Assembly: GCA_001915925.1 (NCBI GenBank)
Contig: MNRL01000013.1
Location: 1-51,035, forward strand
Reading direction: 5' to 3'
DNA: 51,035 nucleotides
Source: Clostridium sp. CAG:354_28_25
GTDB taxonomy: Bacteria > Bacillota > Clostridia > TANB77 > CAG-508
Below the pieces are notes generated by a model. It was not told the DNA's origin and searched no databases. It was given only the letters and a program-made list of their open reading frames with translations. Made by a program: the position numbers and the translations under genes. The number at the start of each line of letters is the position of its first letter. Position 1 is the first letter of the stretch. This document shows positions 1 through 7,742 of this stretch, one piece after another.

Positions 1-19
1 TCAAATTTTGTTGGTTTCA

Positions 20-48
20 AAGACAAAAAAATGATTGTGTGATATAAT
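20..48 (+). promoter_or_regulatory. Promoter of the DUF2974-type gene
   Basis: A perfect -10 TATAAT lies at 43-48. The -35 at 20-25 (AAGACA) is weak but correctly spaced at 17 bases. It precedes the gene starting at 173 with a leader of about 120 bases, in which I see no clear structure. Confidence 0.45.
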
Positions 49-172
49 TCAATAGAAGACAATTTATCTAAACAATTAAAATTCATATTTTTACAACAAG
101 ACGACAATTAAATAGATGGTAAAAAAATCAATCTAATAGAAAAATAGATTGTTAAATTATAAGGAGATTATT

Positions 173-1279
173 ATGGCAAATATAATTGATTATGTTGAAT
201 GGAGAGGAGATTTAAACTTAAATAAAACGGAGTTTAATGAAATAGATAGTTTAATATTAAATAGATTTTCGTATTTTCCGTTAGATAATCTAATAAACAA
301 AAATGAAATGGTATCAATAAAAGAATTAAGTGAAAGATTTAAAAAAGCAGATAAAAAGCAAATGAGAATTCTTTGGAAGGATGATGCAGATTTATTTCCA
401 ATAATGGGCAATAGTAAAAGGTTTGGTGAAATGTTAGCTTTAGAATACATAAATAAAATAGATCCAGAACAAGAAAAACAATTTTCTGCTATTACAGTAA
501 TTTTACCTGATGATACACTTTATATTTCATATAGAGGAACTGACAATACATTAATTGGTTGGAAAGAAGATTTCAATATAAGCTTTAAAAGCCACATTGC
601 ATCACAAATTTCTGCAAAAAAGTATTTGGAAAATATTGCAAAAAAATATCCATATAAAAAAATAAGAATAGGAGGCCATTCAAAAGGAGGAAATTTAGCA
701 GTTTATGCTTCTGTTTTTGTTGATTCTGAAATACAAAAAAGAATTATTAATGTTTATAATAATGATGGTCCAGGTTTTCATGAAGATATAATAAATACTG
801 AAGAATATAAGAGAGTAATTAATAAAGTAACAACATATATTCCACAAGATTCAATATTTGGAATGTTATTAAATCATGAGGAAAAATATACGATAGTTCA
901 AAGTAATGAAAAAGGGTTAATGGAACATGATGCATATTCTTGGCAAGTATTAGGAAAAAAATTTGTTGTATTAAAGGAAGTTACAAATGAAAGTAAATTT
1001 ATAGATAAGACAATTAAGAATTGGTTGAAAGATTTAGATATGGATACAAGGCAACAGGTGATAGACATTGTTTTTGAAATTCTTAATTCTACAAATTCAA
1101 AGACAATACAAGATTTAAAATTTTCATTAGTAAAAAATGCAAGAATAATTTTATCTTCATATAAGCAAATAACCCCTGAGAATAAAAAAATGATAGAAGC
1201 TACAGTAACTGCACTTCTTGGAATAGTTAAAGAAAATGTTAAAGCAGAATATAAAAAATTCAAAATTTTAAGTAAATAA
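173..1279 (+). CDS. DUF2974-type alpha/beta hydrolase (lipase-like)
   Basis: Protein of 369 residues resembling the DUF2974 (Mbeg1-like) family, lipase-like alpha/beta hydrolases of Firmicutes. The nucleophile elbow GGHSKGG is visible around residue 170 and fits GxSxG with Ser as nucleophile. It is preceded by the TVILPDDTLYISYRGTDN strand and loop usual in these proteins. A candidate catalytic Asp (NNDGPGF) and a later His (MEHDAYSW) follow in family order. No signal peptide is seen, so it is probably cytosolic. The start at 173 is chosen because AAGGAG at 161-166 sits just ahead of it; an in-frame alternative start at 149 has no such site. Substrate is unknown. It is a single-gene unit closed by a hairpin terminator. 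Confidence 0.8.
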   Translation: MANIIDYVEWRGDLNLNKTEFNEIDSLILNRFSYFPLDNLINKNEMVSIKELSERFKKADKKQMRILWKDDADLFPIMGNSKRFGEMLALEYINKIDPEQEKQFSAITVILPDDTLYISYRGTDNTLIGWKEDFNISFKSHIASQISAKKYLENIAKKYPYKKIRIGGHSKGGNLAVYASVFVDSEIQKRIINVYNNDGPGFHEDIINTEEYKRVINKVTTYIPQDSIFGMLLNHEEKYTIVQSNEKGLMEHDAYSWQVLGKKFVVLKEVTNESKFIDKTIKNWLKDLDMDTRQQVIDIVFEILNSTNSKTIQDLKFSLVKNARIILSSYKQITPENKKMIEATVTALLGIVKENVKAEYKKFKILSK

Positions 1280-1296
1280 CAAATTACAATTTAAGT

Positions 1297-1328
1297 GAGA
1301 GTAGTTATATTGATAATTACTCTCTTTT
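1297..1328 (+). terminator. Rho-independent terminator
   Basis: Stem GAGAGTAGTTAT (1297-1308) pairs with ATAATTACTCTC (1313-1324) with one G-U pair and a 4-base loop, followed by TTTT. It ends the DUF2974-type gene. Confidence 0.8.
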
Positions 1329-1376
1329 ATGATAATATGGAACAAATATAACTAGTAATTTATATGGGGATTGTTT

Positions 1377-1592
1377 ATGGCAGTTTTAACAGTAATTCCT
1401 TTAATAGGAACATTAGGAATTTTATTTATTGGATTTAATGTAATAATTATTACATTACTAATATTAACAATAGTATTTGGAGTAATTAGAGCTATAAAAA
1501 AGAAATTTAACAAGACATTTATTGTATTATTAATTGTAACAATCTTATTTAGACAAGAAAGGAGAGGTAGAGCGATGCTCCCTCAAAGGTAA
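1377..1592 (+). CDS. Small membrane protein, C-terminus probably replaced
   Basis: The frame starts at ATG 1377 behind GGGGA (1366-1370) and codes 71 residues: two hydrophobic helices (about residues 3-37 and 47-60) separated by a basic loop (RAIKKKFNK). The last dozen residues (RQERRGRAMLPQR) are out of character and are read from a ribosome site and a tiny leader frame belonging to the next gene. I infer that the original C-terminus was lost when the 1599-2045 unit was inserted. No family is recognised. It may be non-functional. Confidence 0.45.
   Translation: MAVLTVIPLIGTLGILFIGFNVIIITLLILTIVFGVIRAIKKKFNKTFIVLLIVTILFRQERRGRAMLPQR
1575..1592 (+). other. Five-codon leader ORF (MLPQR)
   Basis: An AAAGGAG site at 1558-1564 stands 10 bases before ATG 1575, which begins the five-codon frame M-L-P-Q-R-stop. 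The AAAGG inside its last codons (1585-1589) is in position to act as ribosome site for the ATG at 1599. This suggests translational coupling or a mini-cistron that delivers ribosomes to the next gene. The frame is shared with the tail of the upstream membrane ORF, so the function is inferred from layout only. Confidence 0.35.
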
Positions 1593-1598
1593 AAAGCT

Positions 1599-2045
1599 AT
1601 GAAAGTTATTCTTAACGCAGAAAAGGTGGAAAACGAATTCTATCCAAAGCAAAATTCAAAAAAGCGGGGAAATCTTTTAAAAATAAATGAGAATCGTGAA
1701 TATGTAGTAAAAGAAATTGCTACAGATTCATATGGCACATTTTTTAAACTGGCAGGAATCCAAAAACCTTTTGATACGAAATGGTTCTATGTATCAGAAG
1801 TTAGTCCAAATGAAAGTGTGTATGCCAAAGCAGATGTATATGCTGCTGCAGAGTATGGCATAACAGCTGATTCAATCGTTGAAGAAGGTACTCTAAATGT
1901 TGTAAGCGAAGTTGGTTTCAGGCATGAATGCAAAGTAACAATGGCCTTTTACAGTGACACTCTTGGAGAGTGGCTTTTCGAATTAGAAGGACATAGATTT
2001 CCTGTATTGCAGAAATATATGGAAGTAATTAGAATGAATAAATAG
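1599..2045 (+). CDS. Orphan protein of unknown function (cassette 1)
   Basis: 148 residues, soluble, no signal peptide, no family recognised. The N-terminal half is basic and the C-terminal half is beta-rich in appearance (KVTMAFYSDTLGEWLFELEGHRF). Codon use and base composition differ from the neighbours: more C- and G-ending codons such as CTT, AAC, GCC and GGC. The unit ends in a GC-rich terminator and begins directly after a mini-cistron. The same style is seen in the genes at 7127-7468 and 9508-9894, and I read all three as independently acquired single-gene units. The frame is intact, so it is likely expressed. Confidence 0.7.
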   Translation: MKVILNAEKVENEFYPKQNSKKRGNLLKINENREYVVKEIATDSYGTFFKLAGIQKPFDTKWFYVSEVSPNESVYAKADVYAAAEYGITADSIVEEGTLNVVSEVGFRHECKVTMAFYSDTLGEWLFELEGHRFPVLQKYMEVIRMNK

Positions 2046-2096
2046 CCAATAACTTGTATGCAAAATCTATGATTAAGTATGCAAGTATAACCTAAG

Positions 2097-2145
2097 AAAG
2101 GCAGGGGGGATGACATTTTATTGTCGCCTCCTTGCTTTGTTTTTT
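2097..2145 (+). terminator. GC-rich rho-independent terminator
   Basis: An imperfect stem with G-U pairs runs from AAGGCAGGGGGGATGACA to TGTCGCCTCCTTGCTT with loop TTTTAT, followed by a T-rich tract (TGTTTTTTG). It ends the 1599-2045 unit and is much richer in G+C than local DNA. Confidence 0.75.
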
Positions 2146-2208
2146 GTTATAAAGGAAAAATCGAAGTTTTTTCGAAATGATTTTCTTATATATAAATATA
2201 AAAAAGAA

Positions 2209-2237
2209 TTGATTTAATTAAAAGTTATTAGTACAAT
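2209..2237 (+). promoter_or_regulatory. Promoter of flavodoxin-nitroreductase genes
   Basis: TTGATT (2209-2214) and TACAAT (2232-2237) are separated by 17 bases, about 20 bases ahead of the flavodoxin start. Confidence 0.5.
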
Positions 2238-2256
2238 AAAAATATGAGGTGATAAA

Positions 2257-2754
2257 ATGAAAATTGCAATAGTATATAAAAGTATTACAGGAAATACAAA
2301 ACTTTTAGCAGAAGCTATAAAAGAGGAGGTCCCAAAAGCAGATATTGTATATTTTGGAGAACCAAAAAAAGACATACAGGCAGATTTATTTATAATTGGA
2401 TCATGGACTGATAAAGGAATGTGTGCTACAGAAATTACAGAATTTATGAAAAATATAAAAAATGCTAAGGTTGCATATTTTGGTACAGCAGGATTTGGTG
2501 GGTCAGAAGAATATTATGAAAAACTGTTTGAAAGAATAAAAATAAATATCAATGATTCAAATAAAATATTAGGAAAATTTTTCTGTCAAGGCAAGATGCC
2601 AATGCAGGTAAGGGATAGATATGTAGGTTTAATTAAAGAACATCCAGATGATAAAAAATTAAAAGTTAGTGTAGAAAATTTTGATAAAGCATTAACACAT
2701 CCAGATGAGAAAGATATACAGAATGTAAAGAAATGGATTAAAGAAATTTTATAG
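2257..2754 (+). CDS. Flavodoxin family protein
   Basis: 165 residues with the flavodoxin FMN-phosphate loop near the N-terminus (YKSITGNTKLLAEAI, about residues 7-21; compare T/SxTGNT). A second FMN loop (GSWTDKGMC) and the FGTAGFGGS segment follow. It should bind FMN and carry electrons in the cytosol. The C-terminal extension (CQGKMPMQVRDRYVGL) recalls the short flavodoxins found in anaerobes, including those encoded near bilirubin reductase, but no BilR-type enzyme is present here, so no specific role is assigned. It lies 19 bases ahead of a nitroreductase and is probably co-transcribed with it. Confidence 0.85.
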   Translation: MKIAIVYKSITGNTKLLAEAIKEEVPKADIVYFGEPKKDIQADLFIIGSWTDKGMCATEITEFMKNIKNAKVAYFGTAGFGGSEEYYEKLFERIKININDSNKILGKFFCQGKMPMQVRDRYVGLIKEHPDDKKLKVSVENFDKALTHPDEKDIQNVKKWIKEIL

Positions 2755-2773
2755 TACGAAGGGAGAAGTTATT

Positions 2774-3292
2774 ATGAATGAAACTATTAAGAATTTAGTA
2801 GAAAGAAGAAGTTGCAGAAAATATTCATCAACTCAGATAAAAGAAGATGAATTAAATAGTGTTTTGAAAGCAGGAGAATATGCTCCAACAGGTATGGGAA
2901 TGCAATCTCCAATTATTGTTGTTCTTCAAAATAAAAGCATAATAGATAAACTTTCTAAAATAAATGCGAAAATAATGGGAAAAGATGAAGATCCTTTTTA
3001 TGGAGCACCAACGGTATTAGTAGTATTGGCAGATAAGAATATTGGAACATACATAGAAGATGGAAGTTTAGTATTAGGAAATTTAATGAATGCTGCATAT
3101 AGTCTAGGACTAGGTTCTTGCTGGATACATAGAGCAAAAGAAGAATTCGAAACAGACGAAGGAAAAGAATTGTTAAAAGAATGGAACATATCAGAAAATT
3201 ATGTAGGTATCGGACATTGTATTTTAGGCTATCCAGAAGAAAAAAGTGAAGCAAAACCACGTAAAGATGGATATATAAGGTTTGTTAAATAG
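2774..3292 (+). CDS. Nitroreductase family FMN protein
   Basis: 172 residues with the family's opening (NLVERRSCRKYSSTQIKEDEL), the FMN-contacting arginines RRSCRKY, the APTGMGMQSP segment, and the C-terminal GLGSCWI and LGYPEE motifs. These enzymes are homodimeric flavoproteins that reduce nitro compounds, quinones or flavins with NAD(P)H. The length is typical of the short anaerobe subgroup. A GGGAG site precedes the ATG. Coupling with the upstream flavodoxin suggests a small redox operon. Confidence 0.9.
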   Translation: MNETIKNLVERRSCRKYSSTQIKEDELNSVLKAGEYAPTGMGMQSPIIVVLQNKSIIDKLSKINAKIMGKDEDPFYGAPTVLVVLADKNIGTYIEDGSLVLGNLMNAAYSLGLGSCWIHRAKEEFETDEGKELLKEWNISENYVGIGHCILGYPEEKSEAKPRKDGYIRFVK

Positions 3293-3333
3293 GACGTAAT
3301 ATATACAAAATGAAATAAAAGGGGAGAATTTTT

Positions 3334-4503
3334 ATGAAAAAAAGATTTATTATAACACTTGTAGTTGTAATTGTGCTTGTATTAATAGTTGGAATAATTG
3401 CAATTGGAATTGGCTTATATCATGACTTTAAGCAAGAGAGTGAATTAATATCAGAATGTGAACAAATAAAGGAATTAACAAATGAGGAAAATCTAGACAC
3501 AGAAAAAATTAATGAGATGCTTACTAGAAGGATTTCAGATGGAGAATATTTACAAGTAGAAGAAGCTTTAAAGGAATATTTAACAGCTAGATTTCAGAAT
3601 ATAACAAAAATTTCAGAAATATTAAACAATGAAAAATTAGAAAATATATTAACAATAGACAACTATAAAAACGATGGCCCGGAGTTTGCAACAACTAAAG
3701 AATACATTGAAAATACAAAGCAAGAATTACAAGACCTAAAAAAAAGATATGAAGAATTATTTACAGAAGAAACAGTAATGTCTTATATAAATAATAAAAA
3801 TTTGGATAGTTATTATGTGGATTTTTACAAACAAGAATTAATAGGAAATCCTGAAGATAGTAAAGATAATATTGTAGAACATGAAATAGATGGAATTATT
3901 ACTATATTAAATAGTTATAATTCTGTGATTGATTTTTTAATAACTAATAAGAATAGCTGGAAAATTGAAGGAGAAAACATAGTATTTGCAAATCAGGAGT
4001 CATCAGAGAAGTTTTTAGAGCTAATAAATGATATGTTAGAAAATATACCAGGAACATTAATAGAAAAAGATTTTGGAACATATGAGATTCCTGTAGATTG
4101 GATAGAGAGTGTAGCACATTCTACAAATGATAAATTTTTCTATGTAAAAGAAGGTCAGGAAAATGAAAATAGACCCGATAATATTTCTGTAAATGAAGGA
4201 ACTAATAAATATCCAGCAGATGAGCATGAAAAATTTAGAAGTGCTATCTTAAATCAACTTTCTATGCAAATAGGAGGAGATGAAAATGTTGAATTAAATG
4301 CAAATGGTTCAAATACAAAAAATGGATATGTTGTTTATACTTTTAATATAAAAGATAAGGATACTACTACTACACAGTATTACATTGTAGGAGATTACAA
4401 ATATGTTTTAATACATGAAACTACTTTTGGTGATTCAAATGAAACAGATAGTGCAGCACAAAAAATTATAGATACATTTAAATGGAAAGAGCAGGAGGAA
4501 TAA
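3334..4503 (+). CDS. Membrane-anchored extracellular protein, unknown function
   Basis: 389 residues. One N-terminal transmembrane segment (about residues 4-28, after MKKR) is followed by a long acidic, helix-prone region (30-240) likely forming coiled coils. A C-terminal globular part (about 290-385) ends in FNIKDKDTTTTQYYIVGDYKYVLIHETTF, with a DTFKW tail recalling the PsbP-like or lipoprotein domains used on the outer face of Firmicute membranes. There is no lipobox and no catalytic motif. It appears to be in one transcript with the next small gene, since its last codons contain that gene's ribosome site. Function not assigned. Confidence 0.7.
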   Translation: MKKRFIITLVVVIVLVLIVGIIAIGIGLYHDFKQESELISECEQIKELTNEENLDTEKINEMLTRRISDGEYLQVEEALKEYLTARFQNITKISEILNNEKLENILTIDNYKNDGPEFATTKEYIENTKQELQDLKKRYEELFTEETVMSYINNKNLDSYYVDFYKQELIGNPEDSKDNIVEHEIDGIITILNSYNSVIDFLITNKNSWKIEGENIVFANQESSEKFLELINDMLENIPGTLIEKDFGTYEIPVDWIESVAHSTNDKFFYVKEGQENENRPDNISVNEGTNKYPADEHEKFRSAILNQLSMQIGGDENVELNANGSNTKNGYVVYTFNIKDKDTTTTQYYIVGDYKYVLIHETTFGDSNETDSAAQKIIDTFKWKEQEE

Positions 4504-4505
4504 CC

Positions 4506-4709
4506 TTGGATAGATTAGAGCGTTTTGAAAAAGCTTTGGATGACATTATTAATAACTATAAGGAATTAGGAGAAGAACTAGAGAAGCTGAGAAATGATGG
4601 TAAAAATAAAACAACAAAATTTAGAGAATTATTAGGAAAAAAATTAGTTTATAGCATGATAATTACTATTTTTAAAAGATATGATTTAATAGATAAAGAT
4701 AAAGTTTAA
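4506..4709 (+). CDS. Small coiled-coil protein (DUF4298-like?)
   Basis: The likely start is TTG 4506, because AGGAGG at 4494-4499 lies 6-7 bases upstream; an ATG 24 bases earlier inside the preceding gene has no such site. The 67-residue product begins LDRLERFEKALDDIINNYKE, an amphipathic helix reminiscent of the DUF4298 family, but the usual C-terminal half of that family is not evident. It is probably cytosolic. No function is known. Confidence 0.55.
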   Translation: MDRLERFEKALDDIINNYKELGEELEKLRNDGKNKTTKFRELLGKKLVYSMIITIFKRYDLIDKDKV

Positions 4710-4719
4710 GGAGCAATAT

Positions 4720-5259
4720 ATGGATAAAATAGAAATTAAAGAGCTAACACTTGAAGATATTCCAGACTATGTTAAAGTAAATACTTTAGCTTGGCAGGAA
4801 TCATATAAAGGACTTATAGCTGATTCAATTTTAGATGAGGTGCTTAATAATGTAGAAGATTCTATACAAAAGCAAATTAATAAATTTGATAATGATAAAA
4901 AGAATAATATAAAAAAATTTGTTTTTAAAGTAAATAATGAAGCAGTTGGAATGACTGGAATAGGTAAATCAACATATGAAAAATATGAAGATATTGGGGA
5001 ACTATATTCATTATATTTATTAAATAAGGTTAAGAAAAAGGAATATGGAAAAATGCTTTTTTATCATGACGTAAAAGAGCTAATTGGTTTAGGATTTAAT
5101 AGTATGGTTATTGGTTGCTTAGTAAATAATCCGGCAAATGATTTTTATAAACATATGGGAGGAAAGTTAATTGAAGTTGTAACCAAAAAAATAAAAGGAT
5201 ATAACATGAAAGAAAATATATATTATTATGAGAATTTAAAAGAACTAATTAAAAAGTAA
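4720..5259 (+). CDS. GNAT family N-acetyltransferase
   Basis: 179 residues with the GNAT fold: an N-terminal strand and helix (IKELTLEDIPDYVKVNTLAWQ), a central beta strand (IGELYSLYLL), and the C-terminal VIGCLVNNPANDFYKHMGGK, equivalent to the family's N/xxA/xxFYxxxGF motif. The acetyl-CoA pyrophosphate loop is degenerate (KKKEYGKML rather than Q/RxxGxG/A), so catalytic competence is uncertain. It uses an AAGGAG site and follows the small coiled-coil gene by 10 bases. Substrate unknown. Confidence 0.8.
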   Translation: MDKIEIKELTLEDIPDYVKVNTLAWQESYKGLIADSILDEVLNNVEDSIQKQINKFDNDKKNNIKKFVFKVNNEAVGMTGIGKSTYEKYEDIGELYSLYLLNKVKKKEYGKMLFYHDVKELIGLGFNSMVIGCLVNNPANDFYKHMGGKLIEVVTKKIKGYNMKENIYYYENLKELIKK

Positions 5260-5276
5260 TATTTGGGGATTGAGTA

Positions 5277-6035
5277 ATGGAAAAGAAAAAAATTTTAATA
5301 GAGACAGATAATGTAAATGAGATTTATAAAAAATATAAGAAATACAAGACATTTATATATAAAAATACAGAATTCATATATAATGGAGAAAATCAAGAAA
5401 TAAAAGATATAATAGAAGTCTTAAATAAAAAAACAAGACTACAAAGAATAGCATATATATATGATAAATCATGTGAACAGATTGACAAGAAATTTGAAGG
5501 CGAAAACATATGTGAATTTAAATGTAATCAATGTATAGTCCAAAGAAAACATAATTTAAAAGAGAAAAATGGCTGTTGTAGAGTTTGTAGATTACAAACT
5601 AGTACAGGTTGTCCAAGCAAAAATTTGACATGTAAACTTTTCTTTTGTGATGAAGTAAAAAATAAATATGAAGTAATTACGTTTAAAGATTTAAAATTAT
5701 TAAACTTATTAACAAGAAGGCAAAGAGTAATATTAAAATTTGACATGTTTTCGACTAGAGAAGAAGTTCTTACAGATTTATATATTGGATTTATAACGCT
5801 CGCAGCTTTTAGAGAATTATATATGTTAATAAAAACAAGTTTGTTTTGGATGTCAAAAAGAATTAAAAATAAAATGAAAATGCCTAATGTTAGTAAATTG
5901 GTAATACTTTTAACTATTTTAATTATATTAATGTTTCTAATTATTAATCCAATATCACCAATGATAATGATATGTATTGGAATAATAGAGGATTTTTTTA
6001 TAAAACTTCATAGAAAAAATATAGTTCAAGCATAA
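5277..6035 (+). CDS. Cys-rich membrane protein, unknown function
   Basis: 252 residues. A basic N-terminal region is followed by a cysteine cluster at about residues 64-120 (CEFKCNQC, NGCCRVC, TGCPSKNLTCKLFFC). With ten or more cysteines in pairs, it could bind zinc or an iron-sulfur cluster. The C-terminal quarter contains one or two membrane helices (VSKLVILLTILIILMFLI and the following segment). I do not recognise the family. It is the last gene of the small run that begins at 3334; a MerR-type promoter begins just downstream for the next gene. Confidence 0.65.
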   Translation: MEKKKILIETDNVNEIYKKYKKYKTFIYKNTEFIYNGENQEIKDIIEVLNKKTRLQRIAYIYDKSCEQIDKKFEGENICEFKCNQCIVQRKHNLKEKNGCCRVCRLQTSTGCPSKNLTCKLFFCDEVKNKYEVITFKDLKLLNLLTRRQRVILKFDMFSTREEVLTDLYIGFITLAAFRELYMLIKTSLFWMSKRIKNKMKMPNVSKLVILLTILIILMFLIINPISPMIMICIGIIEDFFIKLHRKNIVQA

Positions 6036-6066
6036 GTAGATAAATTTGAAAATAATAAAAAAACTA

Positions 6067-6097
6067 TTGACTTAAATCTAACTCCAAGTGATATATA
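6067..6097 (+). promoter_or_regulatory. MerR-type promoter/operator
   Basis: TTGACT (6067-6072) and TATATA (6092-6097) are separated by 19 bases, the long spacer characteristic of MerR-family promoters. The spacer contains the interrupted dyad ACTTAAA...TCCAAGT (6070-6089; arms ACTTrrA and TyyAAGT), as in AdhR/MerR operators. Together these imply activation by DNA distortion by a MerR-family regulator of the DUF362 gene. No merR gene is present in this window. Confidence 0.65.
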
Positions 6098-6147
6098 AAT
6101 AATAATTGAAAAATTAAGTATAATATTTTTATAAGGAGGAGTATAAA

Positions 6148-7032
6148 ATGGATAAAGCTAAAGTATATTTTACAAAGGAAATTACACCAGAAAGTGTAAT
6201 TAAAATGTATGAAAAAATAGGTAAAGAATTACTAGGAAAAGTAGCTGTTAAATTACATTCTGGAGAACAAGGAAATCAAAATTATATAAGACCTGAATTT
6301 GTAAAAGCGATAGTAGAAAGAGTAAATGGAACTGTTGTAGAATGTAATGCAGCCTATGAAGGAGCAAGAAACAGTACAGAGAAACATAAGAAATTAATAG
6401 AGGACCATGGTTGGACAAAATATTTTGATGTAGATATTATGGATGCTGATGGAGACGATATGGTTCTAGATATTCCAAATGGAAAAGTTTTAAAACAAAA
6501 CTTTGTAGGAAAAAATATGAAAAACTATGATTCTATGTTAGTTTTATCACATTTTAAGGGACATCCAATGGGAGGATATGGTGGAGCATTAAAACAATTA
6601 TCAATAGGTTGTGCTTCATCAGAAGGAAAATCTTGGATACATTCAGCCGGAAAAACTAAAGATCAAACAATAGTATGGGAAAATTTACCAGAGCAAAATC
6701 TTTTCTTAGAGTCAATGGCAGATGCAGCATCTTCTGTAGTAAATTATTTTAAAGATAATATTTTATTTATTAATGTTATGTGTAATCTATCTGTAGATTG
6801 TGATTGCTGTGCAGTTGCAGAAGACCCATGTATGAAAGATATTGGAATATTGGCAAGTACAGATCCAATAGCAATAGACCAAGCTTGTATAGATTTAATA
6901 TATAATTCAAAAGATCCAGGAAGAGATCATTTTGTGGAAAGAGTAGAGAGACAAAATGGTAGACATACAATAGATGCAGCAGCTGAACTTGGCTTTGGAA
7001 CAAAAGAATATGAATTAATTAATGTAGATTAG
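6148..7032 (+). CDS. DUF362 domain protein
   Basis: 294 residues covering the DUF362 domain (VAVKLHSGEQGNQNYIRPEF, LVLSHFKGHPMGGYGGALK, and GILASTDPIAIDQACIDL near the C-terminus). Many family members carry a ferredoxin domain; this one does not, although a Cys cluster (CNLSVDCDCCAVAEDPC, about residues 215-231) could still bind a metal or cluster. The biochemical role is not established in the literature I know. It has a strong AAGGAGG site and its own MerR-type promoter, suggesting inducible expression, perhaps by redox or thiol stress (inference). A strong bidirectional terminator follows. Confidence 0.85.
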   Translation: MDKAKVYFTKEITPESVIKMYEKIGKELLGKVAVKLHSGEQGNQNYIRPEFVKAIVERVNGTVVECNAAYEGARNSTEKHKKLIEDHGWTKYFDVDIMDADGDDMVLDIPNGKVLKQNFVGKNMKNYDSMLVLSHFKGHPMGGYGGALKQLSIGCASSEGKSWIHSAGKTKDQTIVWENLPEQNLFLESMADAASSVVNYFKDNILFINVMCNLSVDCDCCAVAEDPCMKDIGILASTDPIAIDQACIDLIYNSKDPGRDHFVERVERQNGRHTIDAAAELGFGTKEYELINVD

Positions 7033-7076
7033 GGATATTGGGATGGTTGCAAAATTCTTTAAAATTCCTTTAAAAT

Positions 7077-7121
7077 AAAACTTAGGGCATCAGCGTTTTT
7101 ATCGCTGATGTCCTAAGTTTT
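7077..7121. terminator. Bidirectional terminator
   Basis: Arms AAAACTTAGGGCATCAGCG (7077-7095) and CGCTGATGTCCTAAGTTTT (7103-7121) pair over 19 bases with one G-U, around loop TTTTTAT. A-run on one side and T-run on the other let it end the DUF362 gene (+) and the convergent orphan gene (-). Confidence 0.9.
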
Positions 7122-7126
7122 AGTAA

Positions 7127-7468
7127 TTACATAGAGAGGATGTCCTCATAGGACTTCTCTTGCAACCAAGAAATTGCATATTTGGTTGCTGCGACATCCT
7201 TCGAAGTAACTAAATCAAAATATTCTCTTTCAACTGGCATGCTGACATAGATTATTTTTTTACTGTCATTAATGATATGACCATATATAATATTACAATA
7301 ATTCCATTCTTTTTTATTGACAGTATTTTGCTTTTCCTTATACAGTGTTACTTCTAAAGTGGGTTTACCATCCGTAATACTAGGTGATGGCGGAATTATT
7401 TTTAAGCAAATTCCATACCGTGTGTTGCTAATTTTAAAATCTTTAACAATTTTAGAATCTTTTATCAT
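7127..7468 (-). CDS. Orphan protein of unknown function (cassette 2)
   Basis: 113 residues, soluble, opening MIKDSKIVKDFKISNTRYGI, with alternating hydrophobic strands and a C-terminal helix (KDVAATKYAISWLQEKSYED). No family recognised. An AGGAGG site stands 10 bases ahead of ATG. It is a complete single-gene unit with consensus promoter, palindromic leader element and strong terminator, on the opposite strand to both neighbours, with more mixed codon use than they have. It sits between the DUF362 gene and the Bce regulator genes. I interpret it as acquired DNA, similar in style to the genes at 1599 and 9508. Confidence 0.7.
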   Translation of the reverse strand: MIKDSKIVKDFKISNTRYGICLKIIPPSPSITDGKPTLEVTLYKEKQNTVNKKEWNYCNIIYGHIINDSKKIIYVSMPVEREYFDLVTSKDVAATKYAISWLQEKSYEDILSM

Positions 7469-7492
7469 CCTAAGATATCCTCCTTTTATTTT

Positions 7493-7509
7493 TTACACAG
7501 TCTGTGTAA
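7493..7509. promoter_or_regulatory. Perfect palindrome in leader of cassette 2
   Basis: TTACACAG, one T, CTGTGTAA: an 8-base perfect inverted repeat. It lies about 26 bases downstream of the minus-strand -10 and just ahead of the ribosome site of the 7127-7468 gene. The short arms with a 1-base centre suit a dimeric repressor better than an RNA hairpin. Confidence 0.5.
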
Positions 7510-7534
7510 CATAAATTTTACAAATTACGTGTAT

Positions 7535-7563
7535 ATTATAGCACACTTTACATAAGATATCAA
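7535..7563 (-). promoter_or_regulatory. Consensus promoter of cassette 2
   Basis: Read on the minus strand, TTGATA (7558-7563) and TATAAT (7535-7540) are separated by exactly 17 bases. This should be a strong vegetative promoter for the 7127-7468 gene. Confidence 0.75.
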
Positions 7564-7581
7564 CGAACCTAAAAAGCACTC

Positions 7582-7610
7582 TTGTAAAATTAAGAGTAAT
7601 ATAGTATAAA
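7582..7610 (+). promoter_or_regulatory. Promoter of the Bce-like two-component genes
   Basis: TTGTAA (7582-7587), 17 bases, TATAAA (7605-7610). The leader to the response regulator start at 7743 is about 125 bases. An imperfect inverted repeat CTCTT...AAGAG overlaps the -35. Confidence 0.5.
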
Positions 7611-7742
7611 TATGTTAAACTTTCTAGTGAGAGGAAAATTAGAAGTAAAAACTCAAGATAATAATATAAACCAAAGGAAACTATCAATTAATTTGGACAA
7701 TCACATGTTAAATTATTATTAAATTATGTAAAGGAAGATAAG

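Noticed and set aside
2155..2256. Riboswitch in the 211-base gap before the flavodoxin gene
   Set aside because: Only a terminator, short TTCGAA-like repeats and a promoter are visible; no recognisable FMN or other aptamer core.
7317..7514. Plus-strand frame of 65 codons over cassette 2
   Set aside because: It lies antisense to the promoter, leader and start of the well-signalled minus-strand gene and has no ribosome site.
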